Of a stretch of DNA of 64,000 bases, positions 1 through 9,334 are shown piece by piece; position 1 is the first letter of the stretch, and every line of letters starts with the position of its first letter. Where the stretch lies: contig CAKTFH010000007.1 in NCBI GenBank assembly GCA_934555895.1, forward strand, positions 1 through 64,000. The letters are read 5' to 3'. The position numbers and the translations under genes were made by a program. Under the pieces are notes generated by a model. It did not search any database. It saw only the letters and a program-made list of their open reading frames with translations, and was not told the DNA's origin. The stretch comes from an uncultured Muribaculaceae bacterium (GTDB taxonomy: Bacteria > Bacteroidota > Bacteroidia > Bacteroidales > Muribaculaceae).

Positions 1-236
1 ATTTCAGCTTGAAAGCCTTATTTTTTAGCCTGTTCAGACCATAAAAAGAGACTGCCCAAACTTGTTAGACAGTCTCAATAAAGTCTTTAATTTCATGTTC
101 TAAAATTGTTTGTGTGTTATTAATTAATTGTTTATTGATTTCGATTGAGCGTAATATATTTTGATTGAACTTTGTATTTTGATTGAGCGATTTCGCTTAT
201 ATAAAGCGTTCACACAAATTAGTGTGGATGATGGTG
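1..236. other. AT-rich intergenic DNA at the left edge
   Basis: No gene is supported here. It holds a terminator-like stem-loop (48-76) and, further right, three near-copies of TTTGATTGA starting near 141, 160 and 178, about one to two helical turns apart. The DUF3868 gene ends at 237 on the minus strand, so this is the region downstream of that gene. Confidence 0.6.
48..76. terminator. stem-loop, probable terminator
   Basis: GAGACTG (48-54) pairs perfectly with CAGTCTC (70-76), followed by an A/T-rich run. It could serve the minus-strand DUF3868 gene ending at 237 or a gene beyond the left edge. The same arm sequence closes the stem after uvrA (12257-12301). Confidence 0.5.
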
Positions 237-1697
237 TCAATCCTTGATGAGGCGGAGGTTTTTCACAGCCTCAGGGAGTGCTCCGGCAGCTTCGAAATGG
301 CGGATGGCGGTGTCAAAGTCGCCTCGCTGAGTGGCAATCACGCCGCGGGCGTTCTCAGCCTCGGGAGTGTTGCCGGCCTTCTCGAGCAGCTTCTCGGCCT
401 CAGCCTGTTCGCCGGCCTGCAGGGCCGCCACAGCGGCGTTGAGGTTAGCGATGGGGTCGTCGGGATAATATTTCAGGGCCGTGGCGATGGTCTGGTTGAA
501 CTCGGGTGAGCCCTCGGCATAAAGCCTTGCCACGCGGAACATCTGGTTAAGCGACATCAGTTGCGGATGGGTCTTGATTACCTCGGCCAGACGCTCGTCG
601 CTCAGCGGCTTGAGGCGCGTGCTGATGGCGAACTGGGTGGCGCGGAGCATGGGGAACCATTCGGGCAGTATCTTCTGCGCATAGAGCTTGGCGAACTTGG
701 GCGAAGTCCTGAGCTCGCGCTCCTTCTCGTCGTAGTCGGCGGGGCCGTAGGCCGGGCGGTCGATGAGCTCGAGGAGGTCGCGGCGCTGCTGCTCGGTGAT
801 GTCGTTGGCATTGAGCACCATGTCGCGGAACTCACCCCAGTTCTCGGGCACAGCGCCATATTTGGCCGCTCCGGCCGGAAGATGGTAGCGCGCACCGAGA
901 TAGTCGGCCAGCGCCTTGGAGCGGTTGGTGGCCAGGAAGTCGTTGTGGGTGTAGGGCGACTCGGGCGATGCATAGCCGGTGACCTCTATCGATGCTATCT
1001 CCACGTTGGGGTCGGAGAGGGCATATTTCACCGAGTCGTCGATGATGGCGAGCTGGTCGCGGTTGTCGATGAGCTGACGGCTGCGCACGGTGCGGTAGGG
1101 TTCGGTGTGGAGCTCGGTCTTGTCGACCTCAAACTGCACTCGGGCACGACCCTCGTGCACAGTGACGGGGAGCTCGGTCACCGGCGGTGTAATCTGCACC
1201 AGACGCATGCGGTCGGCGGGATTGAGGTCGGTGGGCTCGTGAAACGGTATGTAGCTGCCCGCGGGCACACCGCATCCGCAACTATCGACCACAAGATTAA
1301 TATATGTGTCGCGACCGAGCATCCAGTGCTGCATAGGGATGACGGCCTCATAGGCTACCTTCTGGGCTTTGCCATTGCGACGCTGCACCTCAGCGAAGAT
1401 GTCGGTATAGTTGTCGGACACCGGCATGGTGCCGCGCAGATAGCCGTAGTGCATGTTGCGGCCGTTGACGAGCACAGTGGGGAAGGTAACCTTCTCCTTT
1501 CCATTCTCTACCACCGGAGTGATGTAGAGCTGCTTGTCGGAGCCGAGACGGAGCGAATCGAGCACGAGGTCGAAGCTCACCACGAGTTTGTCAGCCGCAC
1601 GGCTCTTCTTAAGGTTTGCAGTGCCTACCGAGGCCGAAGTCTGCATTGCGAGCGCCCCGAAGAGCGCCGCCGTGAGTGCGGTTTTGAATATTCTCAT
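237..1697 (-). CDS. DUF3868 / OmpA-like outer-membrane protein with TPR tail
   Basis: A 486-residue exported protein starting MRIFKTALTAALF with a signal peptide. An upstream extension to 1994 would overlap the DUF3575 gene and looks non-coding, so I place the start at 1697. The N-terminal half (about 25-280) resembles DUF3868 proteins of Bacteroidales. An OmpA-like peptidoglycan-binding segment follows (VTGYASPESPYTHN and LATNRSKALADYL, about 240-280). The last 120 residues look like tetratricopeptide helices (ARGVIATQRGDFDTAIRHFE). It lies 13 bases after the DUF3575 gene, so the two are probably one operon. This pair often accompanies Bacteroidales fimbriae genes (family knowledge). No fimbrillin is visible inside the window, and one might lie left of it. 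Confidence 0.75.
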   Translation of the reverse strand: MRIFKTALTAALFGALAMQTSASVGTANLKKSRAADKLVVSFDLVLDSLRLGSDKQLYITPVVENGKEKVTFPTVLVNGRNMHYGYLRGTMPVSDNYTDIFAEVQRRNGKAQKVAYEAVIPMQHWMLGRDTYINLVVDSCGCGVPAGSYIPFHEPTDLNPADRMRLVQITPPVTELPVTVHEGRARVQFEVDKTELHTEPYRTVRSRQLIDNRDQLAIIDDSVKYALSDPNVEIASIEVTGYASPESPYTHNDFLATNRSKALADYLGARYHLPAGAAKYGAVPENWGEFRDMVLNANDITEQQRRDLLELIDRPAYGPADYDEKERELRTSPKFAKLYAQKILPEWFPMLRATQFAISTRLKPLSDERLAEVIKTHPQLMSLNQMFRVARLYAEGSPEFNQTIATALKYYPDDPIANLNAAVAALQAGEQAEAEKLLEKAGNTPEAENARGVIATQRGDFDTAIRHFEAAGALPEAVKNLRLIKD

Positions 1698-1710
1698 ATC
1701 TTCGGGGAAT

Positions 1711-2316
1711 TTAAAAGAGGTACATAATTGAAATTCCAAGCTTGGTGATGCCGGCGTAGTTCGACTGGCCGTGGCCGATTTTCGCGCCGCAGTCGCCACA
1801 GGCATACTTATCGTACCACACTCGGTTGTAGCCCACGCCCACCTCTGCCTCGAGATTGACATGGCGGCCGAGAATCCACTGGTAGCCGTAAGTGATGCCT
1901 CCTCCGGCGAATCCGCCCTGATAGCGGTGGTCGCGCACCCCGGCACGCAAGTTCTCTCCACCGAAGAAGCCTCCGGGAATGGGTAAGGTAACATTTGCGG
2001 CGTTGAACTGGCCTCCCATCATGTGTACTCCGAAGAAATGTCCTGAGAATCGCTGACACAAATATCGGCGATATTCAGGCATAAGCACCCAGTGCTTGAC
2101 CTTGCGGTCGCCGCTGTCGGAATGGAATGTCCATGGGTTGAGGCCGTAAACCAGGTTTACGGTCGATTTCCCCTTCAATCCGACCTCCACACCTATATTA
2201 GGTGTCGTTGTGGCGTCGTAAAGAAGGTTGGTTTTCACGGCGATCTGCGATACGGCCGGCAAAACAGAACCTGCGGCCAGAATTATCGCTGCAAAAATCT
2301 TTTTCCTTATACTCAT
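1711..2316 (-). CDS. DUF3575 family outer-membrane protein
   Basis: A 201-residue protein starting MSIRKKIFAAIILAAGS with a signal peptide cleaved near VSQIAVK. The body (AVKTNLLYDATTTPNIGVEVGL ... LMPEYRRYLCQRFSGHFFGVH) matches the DUF3575 pattern, a small beta-barrel-like protein of Bacteroidota envelopes. The C-terminus LGISIMYLF ends in an aromatic residue, as outer-membrane barrels do. It is the first gene of a two-gene unit with the DUF3868 protein. A possible -7 box lies at 2696-2703, giving a leader of about 370 bases. Its exact role is unknown, and assembly or anchoring of surface appendages is inferred only from the partner gene. Confidence 0.75.
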   Translation of the reverse strand: MSIRKKIFAAIILAAGSVLPAVSQIAVKTNLLYDATTTPNIGVEVGLKGKSTVNLVYGLNPWTFHSDSGDRKVKHWVLMPEYRRYLCQRFSGHFFGVHMMGGQFNAANVTLPIPGGFFGGENLRAGVRDHRYQGGFAGGGITYGYQWILGRHVNLEAEVGVGYNRVWYDKYACGDCGAKIGHGQSNYAGITKLGISIMYLF

Positions 2317-3042
2317 TGTGTTTATATTAATGCTATTATGCATCGTGTAACGACAGATGATGCCAACAGAGGGGCACATCGGAAGCTACAGATATTCGCG
2401 CACGTAATGCAACGACCCTCCAAAGCGCCGAGCAGCAATCTACAAACGCTTGATATTCAGACAGTTTGTAATAGGGGGGGGGTAAAACACAACTGCCCCT
2501 CCGGAAAGCCACATGAATTTCTCTCTCGCAGCATTCTCATATAATCCTTTATTGTGTTACTTAGCAGACTAAAGGTTCTGTGAGTTTATCACCGTATCAG
2601 CGCAATAAGACAGTGGCTTAAATGCGATGCACAATGGTTGGTTATTTCTGAATCACATAGAGTGCAACAGCACCGTATATGTCCGATTGGATTAGCAAAA
2701 TTACAAAAACTTTTTCTAACGAATAGAATAAACGACCAATTTTTGTGGAGAATTTATCACAAAAATCCTTAAAAATATTTCAAATGCCCCTATGGGGCAT
2801 ACAGGGGCACATCAGGTCGCAAGAGTAGAGTTGAAAAAACATCAGTGCCCGGACCACAAACAGGTGGCAGAAAAGACAAAAATACCAAAATTCGGCTAAT
2901 TTGGCAAGAAATGTTTGCAAGACGGGTGAAAATTAGTAATTTTGCAACGCTGATTAGCACGCCTTTGCCCGAATGAACCGGCTGTAAAGCAAAGCACCAG
3001 CAATGACGAAAGAAATCTAAAACCAAACTTAATAGCAACATT
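2317..3042. other. 726-bp divergent intergenic region
   Basis: No protein gene is supported. It contains the leader of the minus-strand DUF3575 gene with a run of nine G (2474-2482), a possible minus-strand -7 box CAAAATTA (2696-2703), a small hairpin TGCCCC-tat-GGGGCA (2785-2799), and the etfB promoter (2914-2944). A plus-strand reading frame at 2092-2544 lacks any protein-like features. Confidence 0.6.
2914..2944 (+). promoter_or_regulatory. Bacteroidota promoter of etfB
   Basis: A -33 TTTG (2914-2917) and a -7 box TAATTTTG (2937-2944) are separated by 19 bases, the consensus spacing of Bacteroidota sigma-ABfr promoters. The leader to the etfB start is about 90 bases. Confidence 0.75.
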
Positions 3043-3915
3043 ATGAGTTTAAACATCGTAGTTCTTGCCAAGCAGGTGCCCGACACCCGCAACGTAGGAA
3101 AAGATGCTATGAAGGAAGATGGCACAATCAACCGCGCAGCGTTACCCGCCATCTTTAATCCTGAAGACCTCAATGCCCTGGAGCAGGCCCTCAGGCTGAA
3201 AGACGCCAACCCCGGAAGCACCGTGACGATGCTCACCATGGGTCTGCCACGTGCTGCAGAGGTGATACGCGAAGCAATGTATCGCGGTGCCGACACCGGT
3301 GTAGTGCTCACCGACCGCACGCTCGGAGGCGCCGACACCTTGGCCACCTCCTACTCGCTGGCCCAGGCTATAAAGAAAATGGGAAAAGTGGATGTGGTGC
3401 TCTGCGGACGCCAGGCAATCGACGGCGACACCGCTCAGGTGGGCCCGCAGGTAGCCGAGAAGCTCGGCATGCCTCAGGTGACATATGCCGAAAACATCCT
3501 CGGCATTGCCGACGGCAAAGCCACAGTGGTGCGCCGCATAGAGAGCGGTGTGGAGACTGTGAAGGCTCCCCTGCCCCTGGTGATTACCGTCAACGGCTCG
3601 GCACCCGACTGCCGTCCCCGCAACGCCAAGCGTGTGATGCAATATAAATACGCCGTGTCGCCCTCCGAGAAAGAGAAACTCAGCGACGACCTCAAGGCCC
3701 TCACTGACAAGCGTCCCGGACTGAACCTGCAGGAGTGGAGCGCCGCCTATGTGGAGGCCGACCCCCAGCAGATAGGTCTGGCCGGCTCGCCCACAAAAGT
3801 GAAAGCCATAGAGAACGTGGTGTTCACCGCCAAGGAGAGTCTCCGCCTCGACGACAACGACGCCGAGATAGAGAACCTGGTGAAGACCCTCATCGCCAAC
3901 CATACCATCGGTTAA
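3043..3915 (+). CDS. etfB: electron transfer flavoprotein subunit beta
   Basis: A 290-residue EtfB/FixA family protein. It opens with VVLAKQVPDTRNV, typical of the family, and has the nucleotide-binding segment VVLCGRQAIDGDTAQVGPQV (about 118-137), followed by the ETF-beta signature region VVRRIESGVETVKAPLPLVI. With EtfA it forms the heterodimer that takes electrons from acyl-CoA dehydrogenases. The order etfB-etfA-acyl-CoA dehydrogenase, with gaps of 43 and 8 bases, indicates one operon driven from 2914-2944. Length is slightly greater than the E. coli FixA type but normal for Bacteroidales. Confidence 0.95.
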   Translation: MSLNIVVLAKQVPDTRNVGKDAMKEDGTINRAALPAIFNPEDLNALEQALRLKDANPGSTVTMLTMGLPRAAEVIREAMYRGADTGVVLTDRTLGGADTLATSYSLAQAIKKMGKVDVVLCGRQAIDGDTAQVGPQVAEKLGMPQVTYAENILGIADGKATVVRRIESGVETVKAPLPLVITVNGSAPDCRPRNAKRVMQYKYAVSPSEKEKLSDDLKALTDKRPGLNLQEWSAAYVEADPQQIGLAGSPTKVKAIENVVFTAKESLRLDDNDAEIENLVKTLIANHTIG

Positions 3916-3958
3916 TCTACCCAAGCGATACCGCACACCACTATTAACAGACAACACA

Positions 3959-5005
3959 ATGGACAATCAATATACTATCGCAGACCAGAACAATGTGATT
4001 GTGTACTGCGAATACGACGAAGGCAAGGTGGCCGATGTGAGCCTCGAGCTCCTCACTAAGGGGCGCCAGCTGGCCGACAAGCTCGGGGTGAAGCTCAACG
4101 CCATCGTGATAGGCGACAAGCTCGACGGCATCGAGAAGCAGCTCTTCCCCTACGGAGTGGATATGGTATACAAAGTGGAGGACAAGCGTCTCTACCCCTA
4201 TACCTCGAACCCTCACGCCGCAGTGCTCATCAAGCTTTTCAAGATGATCAATCCTCAGGTGTGCCTCATGGGCGCCACCTGCATAGGCCGTGACCTCGGT
4301 CCCCGTGTAAGCTCGGCACTCCACTCGGGCCTCACCGCCGACTGCACCGCACTTGAGATCGGCGACCACACCGACCCCAAGACAGGTAAGGAATACACCA
4401 ACCTGCTTTACCAGATCCGCCCGGCCTTCGGCGGCAACATCGTGGCCACCATCGTGAATCCCGAATGCCGTCCCCAGATGGCTACCGTGCGCGAGGGCGT
4501 GATGAAGAAGCAGATACTCGACCCCGACTACAAGGGCGAGGTGACAAAGCTCGACGCCGACTTTATGGTCGACCCCTCTGAGTATGTGGTAGAGATCATC
4601 GACCGCCACATAGCCAAGAGCAAGGTAAACATCAAGAACGCCCCCATCATCGTGGCCGGCGGCTACGGCGTAGGCTCCAAAGAGGGCTTCGACATGCTCT
4701 TCGAGCTCGCCGGAGTGCTCGGTGCCGAAGTGGGCGCCACCCGCGCCGCTGTCGACGCAGGATATGTGGAACACGACCGTCAGGTGGGCCAGACCGGTGT
4801 GACCGTGCGCCCCAAGCTCTACATAGCCTGCGGCATCTCCGGCCAGATACAGCACATCGCCGGCATGAAGGAGAGCTCAATCATCATCTCCATCAACAAC
4901 GACCCCAACGCACCCATAAACTCAATCGCCGACTACGTGATAACCGGCAACTACGAGGATGTGGTGCCCAAACTCATCAAATATTATAAGAAAAACTCCA
5001 AGTAA
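3959..5005 (+). CDS. etfA: electron transfer flavoprotein subunit alpha
   Basis: A 348-residue EtfA/FixB protein. The C-terminal FAD domain (about 225-340) shows VAGGYGVGSKEGF, GATRAAVDAGYV, QVGQTGVTVRPKLYIACGIS and the signature ISINNDPNAPINSIADY. The N-terminal domain makes the subunit interface. It binds FAD and exchanges electrons between dehydrogenases and the quinone or NAD side of metabolism. It is cotranscribed with etfB upstream and the acyl-CoA dehydrogenase 8 bases downstream, which is its likely redox partner. In anaerobes such triplets can support electron bifurcation, but the sequence alone does not show it. Confidence 0.95.
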   Translation: MDNQYTIADQNNVIVYCEYDEGKVADVSLELLTKGRQLADKLGVKLNAIVIGDKLDGIEKQLFPYGVDMVYKVEDKRLYPYTSNPHAAVLIKLFKMINPQVCLMGATCIGRDLGPRVSSALHSGLTADCTALEIGDHTDPKTGKEYTNLLYQIRPAFGGNIVATIVNPECRPQMATVREGVMKKQILDPDYKGEVTKLDADFMVDPSEYVVEIIDRHIAKSKVNIKNAPIIVAGGYGVGSKEGFDMLFELAGVLGAEVGATRAAVDAGYVEHDRQVGQTGVTVRPKLYIACGISGQIQHIAGMKESSIIISINNDPNAPINSIADYVITGNYEDVVPKLIKYYKKNSK

Positions 5006-5013
5006 GCACAGCC

Positions 5014-6720
5014 ATGGCTAATTTCTATACCGACAATCCCGACCTGAAACTGCATCTGCAGCACCCGCTGATGCGCAAAATCGTGGCCCTGAAGGAGCGC
5101 GACTTCGCCGATGCGGAGAAATTTGACTACGCGCCGCTCAACTACGACGACGCCATGGACAACTATGAGCGTGTGCTCGAAATCGTGGGCGATCTGTGCG
5201 GCACCATCATTGCCGACAACGCCGAGGGCGTGGACCACGACGGCCCCACAGTGGCCAACGGCCGCGTGACATATGCTCCCGGCACACAGGAGAACCTCGC
5301 GGCCTGCCGCAAGGCCGGCCTGATGGGCATGGCTATGCCCCGCCGCTACGGAGGCCTCAACTTCCCCATCACCCCCTACATAATGGCCGCCGACATCGTG
5401 AGCCGCGCCGACACAGGCTTCGAGAACCTCTGGGGCCTGCAGGACTGCGCCGAGACTCTTTATGAGTTCGGCTCGGAAGACCAGCGCGAGCGTTTCATCC
5501 CCCGCGTGTGCGCCGGCGAGACCATGTCGATGGACCTCACCGAGCCTGACGCAGGCTCCGACCTCCAGTCGGTGATGCTCAAGGCCACCGAACAGCCCGA
5601 CGGCACATGGCTGCTTAACGGCGTGAAGCGCTTCATCACCAACGGTGACGCCGACATCCATCTGGTGCTCGCCCGCTCTGAAGAGGGCACCAAGGACGGC
5701 CGCGGCCTGTCGATGTTTATCTACGACAAGCGTCAGGGTGGCGTGAATGTGCGCCGCATCGAGAATAAACTCGGCATCAAGGGCTCGCCCACATGCGAGC
5801 TCGTGTACAAGAACGCCAAGGCAGAGCTCTGCGGCTCACGCCGCCTGGGCCTCATCAAATATGTGATGGCGCTCATGAACGGTGCCCGCCTCGGTATCGC
5901 AGCCCAGAGCGTGGGTGTAAGCGAGATAGCCTACCGCGAGGCCGAAGCTTACGCAAAAGACCGCAAGCAGTTCGGAAAGGCCATCATCGAGTTCCCCGCA
6001 GTGCAGGAGATTCTGGCCGAAATGAAGGCACGCCTCGACGCATCGCGCTGCCTGCTCTACGAGACCGCCCGCTACGTGGACCTCTACAAAGCCTACGAGG
6101 ATATCGCCCGCGAGCGCTCACTCACACCCGAGGAGCGCAAGGAGATGAAGCTTTACAACAAGCTCGCCGACGCATGCACTCCCCTTGCCAAGGGCCTCAC
6201 AAGCGAATACTGCAACCGCAACGCCTACGACTGCATTCAGGTGCACGGCGGCTCGGGCTTCATGAAGGACTATGCCTGCGAGCGCGTGTACCGCGATGCC
6301 CGCATCACCTCAATCTACGAGGGCACTACACAGCTCCAGGTGGTGGCAGCAATCCGCCACGTGACCACCGGTACATACTCGCAGCTTGTGGGCATGTATT
6401 CCGAGATGGAGATTTCCGAGGAGCTCCAGCCCCAGAAGAAGATGGCCGAAGAGCTCTTCAAGAAATACGAAGAGGCCGTGGCCCGCGTGCATGAAATGAA
6501 CAACCCTGAGTACACCGACCTCATGGCCCGTCACCTCGTGGAGATGGCCGGCGATGTGGTGATGAGCTACCTGCTCATGACCGACGCCACCCGCTACGGC
6601 AGCGAGTCACTTACCCGCAGCGCCAAGGTATACCTGACCATGGCCACAGCCAACGTGGCCAAGAACGCAGCCATCGTGGCTTCGGTATCGCCCGAGAACA
6701 TGAGCGTGTATAATGCCTGA
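5014..6720 (+). CDS. acyl-CoA dehydrogenase
   Basis: A 568-residue FAD-dependent acyl-CoA dehydrogenase. It carries the family signature near residues 168-200 (MSMDLTEPDAGSDLQSV), the second signature GGSGFMKDYACERVYRDARI, and the catalytic base in IYEGTTQLQ (Glu436). An added C-terminal helical domain of about 120 residues makes it longer than the 380-residue short forms, and resembles the long bacterial dehydrogenases. It introduces a 2,3 double bond in an acyl-CoA and passes electrons to the EtfAB encoded just upstream. Substrate chain length cannot be read from the sequence. A strong terminator follows at 6754-6793. Confidence 0.92.
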   Translation: MANFYTDNPDLKLHLQHPLMRKIVALKERDFADAEKFDYAPLNYDDAMDNYERVLEIVGDLCGTIIADNAEGVDHDGPTVANGRVTYAPGTQENLAACRKAGLMGMAMPRRYGGLNFPITPYIMAADIVSRADTGFENLWGLQDCAETLYEFGSEDQRERFIPRVCAGETMSMDLTEPDAGSDLQSVMLKATEQPDGTWLLNGVKRFITNGDADIHLVLARSEEGTKDGRGLSMFIYDKRQGGVNVRRIENKLGIKGSPTCELVYKNAKAELCGSRRLGLIKYVMALMNGARLGIAAQSVGVSEIAYREAEAYAKDRKQFGKAIIEFPAVQEILAEMKARLDASRCLLYETARYVDLYKAYEDIARERSLTPEERKEMKLYNKLADACTPLAKGLTSEYCNRNAYDCIQVHGGSGFMKDYACERVYRDARITSIYEGTTQLQVVAAIRHVTTGTYSQLVGMYSEMEISEELQPQKKMAEELFKKYEEAVARVHEMNNPEYTDLMARHLVEMAGDVVMSYLLMTDATRYGSESLTRSAKVYLTMATANVAKNAAIVASVSPENMSVYNA

Positions 6721-6753
6721 TAGACAAATTTAGCTATCTTAACCCAAAATACC

Positions 6754-6793
6754 GCGGCGGCCGCCCCTCAACCGGGAGCGGCCGCCGCTTTTT
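6754..6793 (+). terminator. rho-independent terminator of the etf operon
   Basis: GCGGCGGCCGC (6754-6764) pairs perfectly with GCGGCCGCCGC (6778-6788) and is followed by TTTTT. Confidence 0.9.
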
Positions 6794-6843
6794 CCTCAAA
6801 AAACGGGAAAACAGGCGAAAACGAGCCTTAACATGCCTCTGCT

Positions 6844-6875
6844 TTTGACAAAATTGCGAAAAAAGCGTAATTTTG
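6844..6875 (+). promoter_or_regulatory. Bacteroidota promoter of the T9SS-type protein gene
   Basis: TTTG (6844-6847) and TAATTTTG (6868-6875) are 20 bases apart. Transcription would start near 6882, which rules out the in-frame start at 6833 and supports the ATG at 6908. Confidence 0.75.
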
Positions 6876-6907
6876 TAAGAATATGGCAAAAACCGCGTTT
6901 TAATATT

Positions 6908-8254
6908 ATGAATACAAGCCTGAGATATATAATCGTAGCACTTGCGGCGGCAGTAGCCATAACAGGCCGCTGCGCGCTCACCTTCACAGCCTCGCTCGCG
7001 GGGCATCAGCCGATAGATGTGACACCAGCCTCAAACACCGGCCTGCAGCACGTGTATGTGCTCTACAACACCGCCGGCATCAGGGCGCAGTACACCGCTG
7101 CCTCGTCGTCGGCCACAGTAAAGTGGTACCGTTTCAGCAACCTCGGAGGCGGATTCGCCGAGGAGGTGGCGAGCTACCGCAACGGCGCCGTAAGTTCGGT
7201 GGATCTCACAGCCGACGATATGGGCTACATAGTCGACGAAGGCACCACCCGCACATGCTACTGGGTGGTGAACTACGCCAACCACCGCGCCAACCTGCAG
7301 CAGATAGAGATAGTGGCTGACCCAGTGGAATGTGACCGCATTACCCTCCATGTGGGCGAGGCCGCTCCGCGCATAGCCTACTACACCGTGAGCGGCATGG
7401 GCCAGACCCTCAGCCGCGAGCTCAAACTCACCTACAACTCGCTGGTCTACGACGAGGAGCAGCAGCAATACGTGCCCACCCTCGTGGAACGTGAACTGGA
7501 AAGCGCCGACGGCAACATCCATACCGACCAGCCGCTCTGCGAGACATTCTTCACCCTTTCAGGCGACCGCTTCCTGAAAGCATGGGGAATAGAGCAACAT
7601 GCCGAATCACCCTCCATGGCACCGGTGGCGATAGCCGTGACCACCTCGGCCGAACAGGCACAGCGCGACAACGCCAACGAGCAGCGCGAAGAGAGCAACG
7701 ACGCCATGGGAGGCTCGGGCCCCGTCGACATCACCTTCAGGGCCGAATACACCGATGCGGTGGTGTTCAAGGAGTGGCAGTTTGCCCGCGACCCGGAGTT
7801 CGACATCATCGACCTCCGCATACAGGAGAGCGAGGTGAAACATGATTTCACCGAACAGGGCACTACCTATGTGCGCTTCGTGGCCGGCAACGACAACGGC
7901 ACCTGCGACTATACCTCCGACACATACAAGGTGTATGTGGGCGAAAGCCGCCTCGACTGCCCCAACGCCTTCTCGCCCGGCGCCTCGGAGGGCACCAACG
8001 ACGAGTGGAAGGTATCGTATAAGTCAATCGTGGAGTTCGACTGCTCGATATTCAACCGCTGGGGCCTGCTGATGTGCCACTTCACCGACCCGTCGCAGGG
8101 CTGGGACGGTAAATACAAAGGCAAACTCGTGCCTCCGGGTGTTTATTACTATGTGATCAAAGCCCGCGGCACCGACGGCAAGAAATACAAGAAGGCCGGC
8201 GACATCAACATCATCCGCCTAAAAGACGAGGTTAGCAACCGTCCCGCGGAGTGA
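6908..8254 (+). CDS. secreted protein with T9SS type B (gliding motility-type) C-terminal sorting domain
   Basis: A 448-residue protein with an N-terminal signal peptide (MNTSLRYIIVALAAAVAITG). The middle looks like repeated immunoglobulin or PKD-like beta domains. From about residue 351 it carries the type B C-terminal sorting domain (CPNAFSPG ... SIFNRWGLLM ... GWDGKYKGKLVPPGVYYY ... GDINIIR), with the diagnostic FNRWG and WDGKYKG elements. Such domains direct secretion across the outer membrane by the type IX system in Bacteroidota (family knowledge). The start at 6908 is chosen because a promoter lies between it and the longer start at 6833. The lytic transglycosylase and uvrA follow closely. 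Its function at the cell surface is unknown. Confidence 0.8.
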   Translation: MNTSLRYIIVALAAAVAITGRCALTFTASLAGHQPIDVTPASNTGLQHVYVLYNTAGIRAQYTAASSSATVKWYRFSNLGGGFAEEVASYRNGAVSSVDLTADDMGYIVDEGTTRTCYWVVNYANHRANLQQIEIVADPVECDRITLHVGEAAPRIAYYTVSGMGQTLSRELKLTYNSLVYDEEQQQYVPTLVERELESADGNIHTDQPLCETFFTLSGDRFLKAWGIEQHAESPSMAPVAIAVTTSAEQAQRDNANEQREESNDAMGGSGPVDITFRAEYTDAVVFKEWQFARDPEFDIIDLRIQESEVKHDFTEQGTTYVRFVAGNDNGTCDYTSDTYKVYVGESRLDCPNAFSPGASEGTNDEWKVSYKSIVEFDCSIFNRWGLLMCHFTDPSQGWDGKYKGKLVPPGVYYYVIKARGTDGKKYKKAGDINIIRLKDEVSNRPAE

Positions 8255-8309
8255 CCTCATGCCTTCCTGCATGAAGGCACACCACACATCCAACCAAACC
8301 CGAGAGATA

Positions 8310-9296
8310 ATGAAACCACACATATTCCTTCTTTCACTGACTACACTGGCCGCCATGACCGTGGCGGAGATGATGGTGGCACGCCCGTCGTCACCGAGCC
8401 ACGGCACCGCCGCCCGCAGCAATATATCGGAGCCGATGCCCACAGTTGTGAGCCCGCCCATACCCCGCAAGGTTGAATTCGCCGGCGAGCACATCAGTTT
8501 CGACCGCAGCGACATGTACGAGCGCCTCGACCGCGAGCTATCGCAGATCTGCTACACCCACTCGTCGACCATGCTCATGCTCAAGAGGGCCAACCGCTAT
8601 TTCCCCGTGATGGCCCCCATACTGAAAAACAACGGCGTGCCCGTCGACCTCATGTATCTGGCCTGCATCGAGTCGACCCTCAATCCGAGAGCCTACTCCT
8701 CGGCCAAGGCCGCAGGCATATGGCAGTTCATGGCCGCCACCGCCAAGCAGTTCGGCCTCGAAGTAACCGACTATGTTGACGAGCGCTACCACCTGGAGAA
8801 GGCCACTGCAGCAGCAGCGCGTTTCCTCAAGCAGGCATATAACAAATACGGCAACTGGGAAAGCACCATGGCCTCGTACAACGGCGGCCAGGCCCGCGTA
8901 AGCAAGGAACTCGACGCTCAGCTCGCCGACTCGGCATTCGACCTCTACCTCGTGGAGGAGACCTCGCGCTACCCATTCCGCGTATATGCGGCCAAGATAC
9001 TGATGGAAGACCCTGCTAAATACGGCTATCGCCTGACCCCCGACCAGTTTTTCGCCCCGCATCGCTTCAAGGAGGTGACGGTCGACAGCACTATCGACGA
9101 CCTACCCTCGTGGGCACAGGCCCAGGGAACTACCTACGCGCTTTTGCGCGAGTACAATCCCTGGCTGCGCGCCAAATCGCTGCCCGTTGCCGCCGGCAAG
9201 AGCTACACCATAAAAATTCCTCTGGAGAGCAGCATGTCGAAATCGGCAAATCCTATCACCCACAAGCAGCTCTACAACCACAAGTGGGCTAAATGA
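8310..9296 (+). CDS. MltD-like lytic transglycosylase
   Basis: A 328-residue exported protein with a signal peptide ([20 protein letters not shown]). An SLT domain spans about 90-230: the catalytic glutamate sits in ACIESTLNP (Glu121), followed by [17 protein letters not shown] and the [11 protein letters not shown] motif near 190. It should cleave the glycan backbone of peptidoglycan with 1,6-anhydro ring formation. MltD usually has LysM repeats. Here only one weak LysM-like segment ([21 protein letters not shown]) is seen at the C-terminus. The start is the first ATG with a clear signal peptide. The stop codon region overlaps an ATG that could start uvrA. Confidence 0.88.
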   Translation: MKPHIFLLSLTTLAAMTVAEMMVARPSSPSHGTAARSNISEPMPTVVSPPIPRKVEFAGEHISFDRSDMYERLDRELSQICYTHSSTMLMLKRANRYFPVMAPILKNNGVPVDLMYLACIESTLNPRAYSSAKAAGIWQFMAATAKQFGLEVTDYVDERYHLEKATAAAARFLKQAYNKYGNWESTMASYNGGQARVSKELDAQLADSAFDLYLVEETSRYPFRVYAAKILMEDPAKYGYRLTPDQFFAPHRFKEVTVDSTIDDLPSWAQAQGTTYALLREYNPWLRAKSLPVAAGKSYTIKIPLESSMSKSANPITHKQLYNHKWAK

Positions 9297-9334
9297 CCCC
9301 TCTCCGCCCAAGAGAATACCTACTCTCACTCTCT

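Noticed and set aside
561..1727. Long open frame (388 codons) on the plus strand opposite the DUF3868 gene
   Set aside because: A shadow frame of a GC-rich gene. The minus-strand protein has a signal peptide and family landmarks, the plus-strand one has none.
2092..2544. 150-codon frame across the DUF3575 start and leader
   Set aside because: It spans a promoter leader and the G9 tract, and its composition is not protein-like.
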